In this document: positions 51,060-53,043 of the stretch, one piece after another
Layout of the letters: each line of letters begins with the position of its first letter
How positions within the stretch are numbered: position 1 is the first letter of the stretch
Source of the DNA: Emticicia agri
Lineage (GTDB): Bacteria > Bacteroidota > Bacteroidia > Cytophagales > Spirosomataceae
NCBI RefSeq assembly: GCF_004168285.1
Contig: NZ_SEWF01000039.1
Span: 1-53,043, forward strand
DNA: 53,043 nucleotides
Direction: 5' to 3'
The notes under the pieces: model-generated
Databases searched by the model: none
Told to the model about the DNA's origin: nothing
What the model saw: only the letters and a program-made list of their open reading frames with translations
Program-made: the position numbers and the translations under genes

Positions 51060-52097
51060 ATGTCTAAAAAAACTTTTTTTAGCCTGTTTGTCTTTGGGCT
51101 ATTGTCTATGAGTTTTGGTGTATGCCAGGCTCAATCTACTTTTAAAAATCCATTATTGCCTACCGGCCCCGACCCTTGGGTAATTCGGAAAGACGGCTTT
51201 TATTACTATTGTAATTCGACGGGTAAGAATATTACTCTTCGGAAAACAAAAAATATGGCCGATTTATCGAAAACACCAGGAGTTGTGGTATGGACGCCTC
51301 CGGCAACAGGTAATTATTCAAAAGAATTATGGGCACCTGAACTACATTTTCTGAATGGCAAATGGTATGTATACGTAGCAGCCGATGATGGTAAAAATGA
51401 TAACCACCGGATGTGGGTATTGGAAAACCCTGACACTGACCCAACTACTACTAACTGGACATTGAAAGGCCAGATAACAGACCCGACTAATCGCTGGGCA
51501 ATTGATATGAGTATTTTTGAAATGAACAAGCAATTGTATGCTATATGGTCAGGCTGGGAGGGAGCAGAAAATGTAAGCCAGGATATTTATATAGCTAAAC
51601 TCAAAAATCCGTGGACGATAGAGGGCGAACGCACAAAAATAGCGACTCCTAAACATAGCTGGGAGAAAATGGGGTCGAATCCTCTGCCTGTCGTAAACGA
51701 AGGACCCCAGTTTTTAAGGCAGTCAGATAACAGCAAAAAAGTATATATTGTGTTCTCGGCAAGTGGTTGCTGGACAGACCACTATACTTTAGGTTTATTA
51801 GAGGCTGATGCTAAAGCTGATTTAATGCTGGCATCTTCATGGAAAAAGTATGATGAACCTATCTTTAAGTCCAATCCGGCAGGGAAAGCTTATGCACCAG
51901 GACATAATTCATTCTTTAAATCACCTGATGGAAAAGAACATTGGATAATCTATCATGCTAACCCTGAAGCGGGGCAGGGCTGTGGCAATAATCGTTCACC
52001 ACGTATGCAGCCTTTTACCTGGAACGCTGATGGTACACCTAACCTGGGTACTCCTATTGCTTTAGATAAAGAGATTCGTAAGCCTTCGGGGGAGTAA
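51060..52097 (+). CDS. Glycoside hydrolase family 43 protein
   Basis: GH43 enzymes are inverting arabinofuranosidases, xylosidases or arabinanases acting on plant polysaccharides. This 345-residue protein has a signal peptide (about 1-25) and one five-bladed beta-propeller. The three catalytic acids are visible: D38 in PTGPDPWVI (general base), D149 in WAIDMSIFE (pKa modulator) and E214 in VVNEGPQFL (general acid). LWAPELHFLNGKWYVYVAAD and YAPGHNSFF are further landmarks. No carbohydrate-binding module or SusCD pair lies nearby, so it is not in a typical polysaccharide utilisation locus. It starts 38 bases after repeat copy 2. Confidence 0.93.
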   Translation: MSKKTFFSLFVFGLLSMSFGVCQAQSTFKNPLLPTGPDPWVIRKDGFYYYCNSTGKNITLRKTKNMADLSKTPGVVVWTPPATGNYSKELWAPELHFLNGKWYVYVAADDGKNDNHRMWVLENPDTDPTTTNWTLKGQITDPTNRWAIDMSIFEMNKQLYAIWSGWEGAENVSQDIYIAKLKNPWTIEGERTKIATPKHSWEKMGSNPLPVVNEGPQFLRQSDNSKKVYIVFSASGCWTDHYTLGLLEADAKADLMLASSWKKYDEPIFKSNPAGKAYAPGHNSFFKSPDGKEHWIIYHANPEAGQGCGNNRSPRMQPFTWNADGTPNLGTPIALDKEIRKPSGE

Positions 52098-52151
52098 TTG
52101 TGATTAGTAAATAGGCTTTCCTTGGAAATTCTCTTAGATAAAATATTCTAA

Positions 52152-52185
52152 CGACAAGACACTCAAAAATCTGAGTGTCTTGTTG
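52152..52185. terminator. Terminator hairpin after GH43 gene
   Basis: CAAGACACTCA (52155-52165) and TGAGTGTCTTG (52172-52182) form an 11-base stem with a six-base loop, extended by three outer pairs, 54 bases behind the GH43 stop. Confidence 0.8.
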
Positions 52186-53043
52186 ATTTTCAAAGAGCAA
52201 CATCTTTAAAAAGTACAATCTATCGTGAGTTTTTCGTCAATTGAGACTTTTCTGTTTACGAGTAGACACACTGAACCACCCCATTTTATGGGTGAGTTTT
52301 GATATGAAATTTTCAATTTAAGCGGCCATTTGGGCTTGCCTTTGAGCTTTCTGTCTTCGTTTGGCAATCAAAACAGCATTGGCAGTGTGAATACCGAAAA
52401 ATAGCCAAACTTGTTCGTTGTCAGGACTTCTGGCTTTGTTCTTATGCAAGAGGTAATGTTCCTTTTCATTACCAAAACTGCCTTCTAAACGTGTAGCTCT
52501 TTCTTTATTAAGTACTGCTTTGATTTGTTTGGTAGCTTTATCATCTTTTCCAGTACCCTTTCTAATAAAGTTGGTCTGGATGTTCTTCTGAGTAGTATAT
52601 TTACGATTTTCATTGGTAGCATAAATCCTGTCAGCAGCTATATGGGTACATAGACCAAAAGTACTTTTATGTTTGACTATACTGATTTTCAGACGTTTAC
52701 ACTCATTGAAGGCTTCATAACTTCCATATTCAATTATGCTGATTCCACCTACCTGCAACTTATGAACCTTCATTCCGAACTCTAAGGGTTTATTCTCTTT
52801 TCCCCTGATAATGGGTCTGAGGTAGGGTTTGTACAAACTTACTATCCGGTTTGGTATCTTGGCTTGTGGGTGTAAGTATCGCTGTTTTTGCTGTTGATAA
52901 ACCAGTTTAATGGTCTTAAATGTTTCAGCGTCTACCATACTTAATCCTTTCGCTTGAGTTTGATTGAGCAGGGATTGATAGGCTTCTATTCCTTTATCCA
53001 ACAATTTTAGTAAAGCATTTTGCCTGCTTCTGGTTTTTCTATA
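52186..53043 (-). mobile_element. Partial DDE-type insertion sequence at window edge
   Basis: The region contains the 3' part of a transposase gene and about 130 bases of noncoding DNA that should include one end of the element. A small hairpin (CCCAT/ATGGG, about 52279-52293) lies in that part. Without the other end, terminal repeats cannot be identified, so the left border given is a guess. Confidence 0.5.
52318..53043 (-). CDS. DDE transposase, IS4/IS5/IS1182-like, 5' end outside window
   Basis: The frame is open to the window edge, so this is the C-terminal 241 residues of a longer protein. It carries a catalytic-core pattern: PIIRGKENKPLEFGMKVHKL, IAADRIYAT with an acidic residue, and a late EGSFGNEKEHYLLHKNKAR with the glutamate and a Y-(K/R) arrangement like the YREK region of IS4-type enzymes. 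The tail WLFFGIHTANAVLIAKRRQK is typical of this group in Bacteroidota. The visible part has no frameshift. The exact IS family needs the missing N-terminus. Confidence 0.85.
   Translation of the reverse strand, partial: YRKTRSRQNALLKLLDKGIEAYQSLLNQTQAKGLSMVDAETFKTIKLVYQQQKQRYLHPQAKIPNRIVSLYKPYLRPIIRGKENKPLEFGMKVHKLQVGGISIIEYGSYEAFNECKRLKISIVKHKSTFGLCTHIAADRIYATNENRKYTTQKNIQTNFIRKGTGKDDKATKQIKAVLNKERATRLEGSFGNEKEHYLLHKNKARSPDNEQVWLFFGIHTANAVLIAKRRQKAQRQAQMAA

Noticed and set aside
1-53043. CRISPR array, tRNA or rRNA genes, prophage
   Set aside because: I found no regularly spaced repeats, cloverleaf sequences, rRNA-like stretches or phage structural genes when reading both strands.

Overview
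The window looks like chromosomal DNA of an AT-rich Bacteroidota, most likely a member of the Cytophagales. Supporting signs are the order nusB, YtxH, DUF1573, yajC, YbbR-like; the long NusB; the XrtN exosortase with its VIT-domain partner; a lamin-tail protein with a gliding-type C-terminal domain; start codons without strong Shine-Dalgarno sequences; and promoter boxes of the Bacteroidota type TAnnTTTG. I see no tRNA, rRNA, CRISPR array or phage.

Layout. 1-1167: an IS110-family insertion sequence. 1168-8402 (minus): malate:quinone oxidoreductase, a SWIM-SNF2 helicase and two paralogous S41-type hydrolases. 8717-20019 (plus): the nusB to YbbR cluster, DUF721, a Kir-type K+ channel, an LD-carboxypeptidase, DUF1304, a nucleotidyltransferase-fold protein, a bifunctional beta-oxidation enzyme, RecJ and an unknown protein. 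20128-22999: DinB, a Crp-like regulator, LptB and a lipoprotein. 23171-29480: a giant alpha-2-macroglobulin lipoprotein with a thioester motif, and a Bax-inhibitor-1 protein. 29617-37022 (minus): DUF1361, a diacylglycerol-kinase-family protein, an unknown membrane protein, a winged-helix regulator, DUF4173, the XrtN-system VIT protein and exosortase XrtN. 37375-39667 (minus): AraC regulator, MDR oxidoreductase and cupin. 39963-42674: UvrC and a beta-lactamase-fold hydrolase. 42969-49163: small membrane proteins, secreted proteins, a membrane-bound LuxR receptor, a lamin-tail protein and a histone-H1-like protein. 49359-52097: MgtC/SapB, a lipoprotein, a small membrane protein and a GH43 glycosidase. 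52318 to the end: part of a DDE transposase. The two insertion sequences belong to unrelated families and lie at opposite edges.

The most interesting system is the XrtN region. The exosortase has an apparent Cys-Arg-His triad, and one base upstream lies a VIT-domain membrane protein ending in a PEP-CTERM-like tail, so the module looks like a protease with one dedicated substrate. A DUF4173 membrane protein leads that operon. The promoter before DUF4173 and the promoter before the upstream DUF1361 operon both carry the exact inverted repeat ACTTTG-N5-CAAAGT, placed about 30 bases before the start codon and overlapping the presumed -7 box. The upstream operon encodes a small winged-helix protein, so both transcription units may be controlled by it.

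A second notable signal is a pair of palindromic elements of 177 and 163 bases (9853-10029 and 50859-51021, in opposite orientation). They share a central hairpin and 11-base terminal inverted repeats. The repeat sequence differs between the copies, but in each copy both ends carry the same change, so complementarity is kept.
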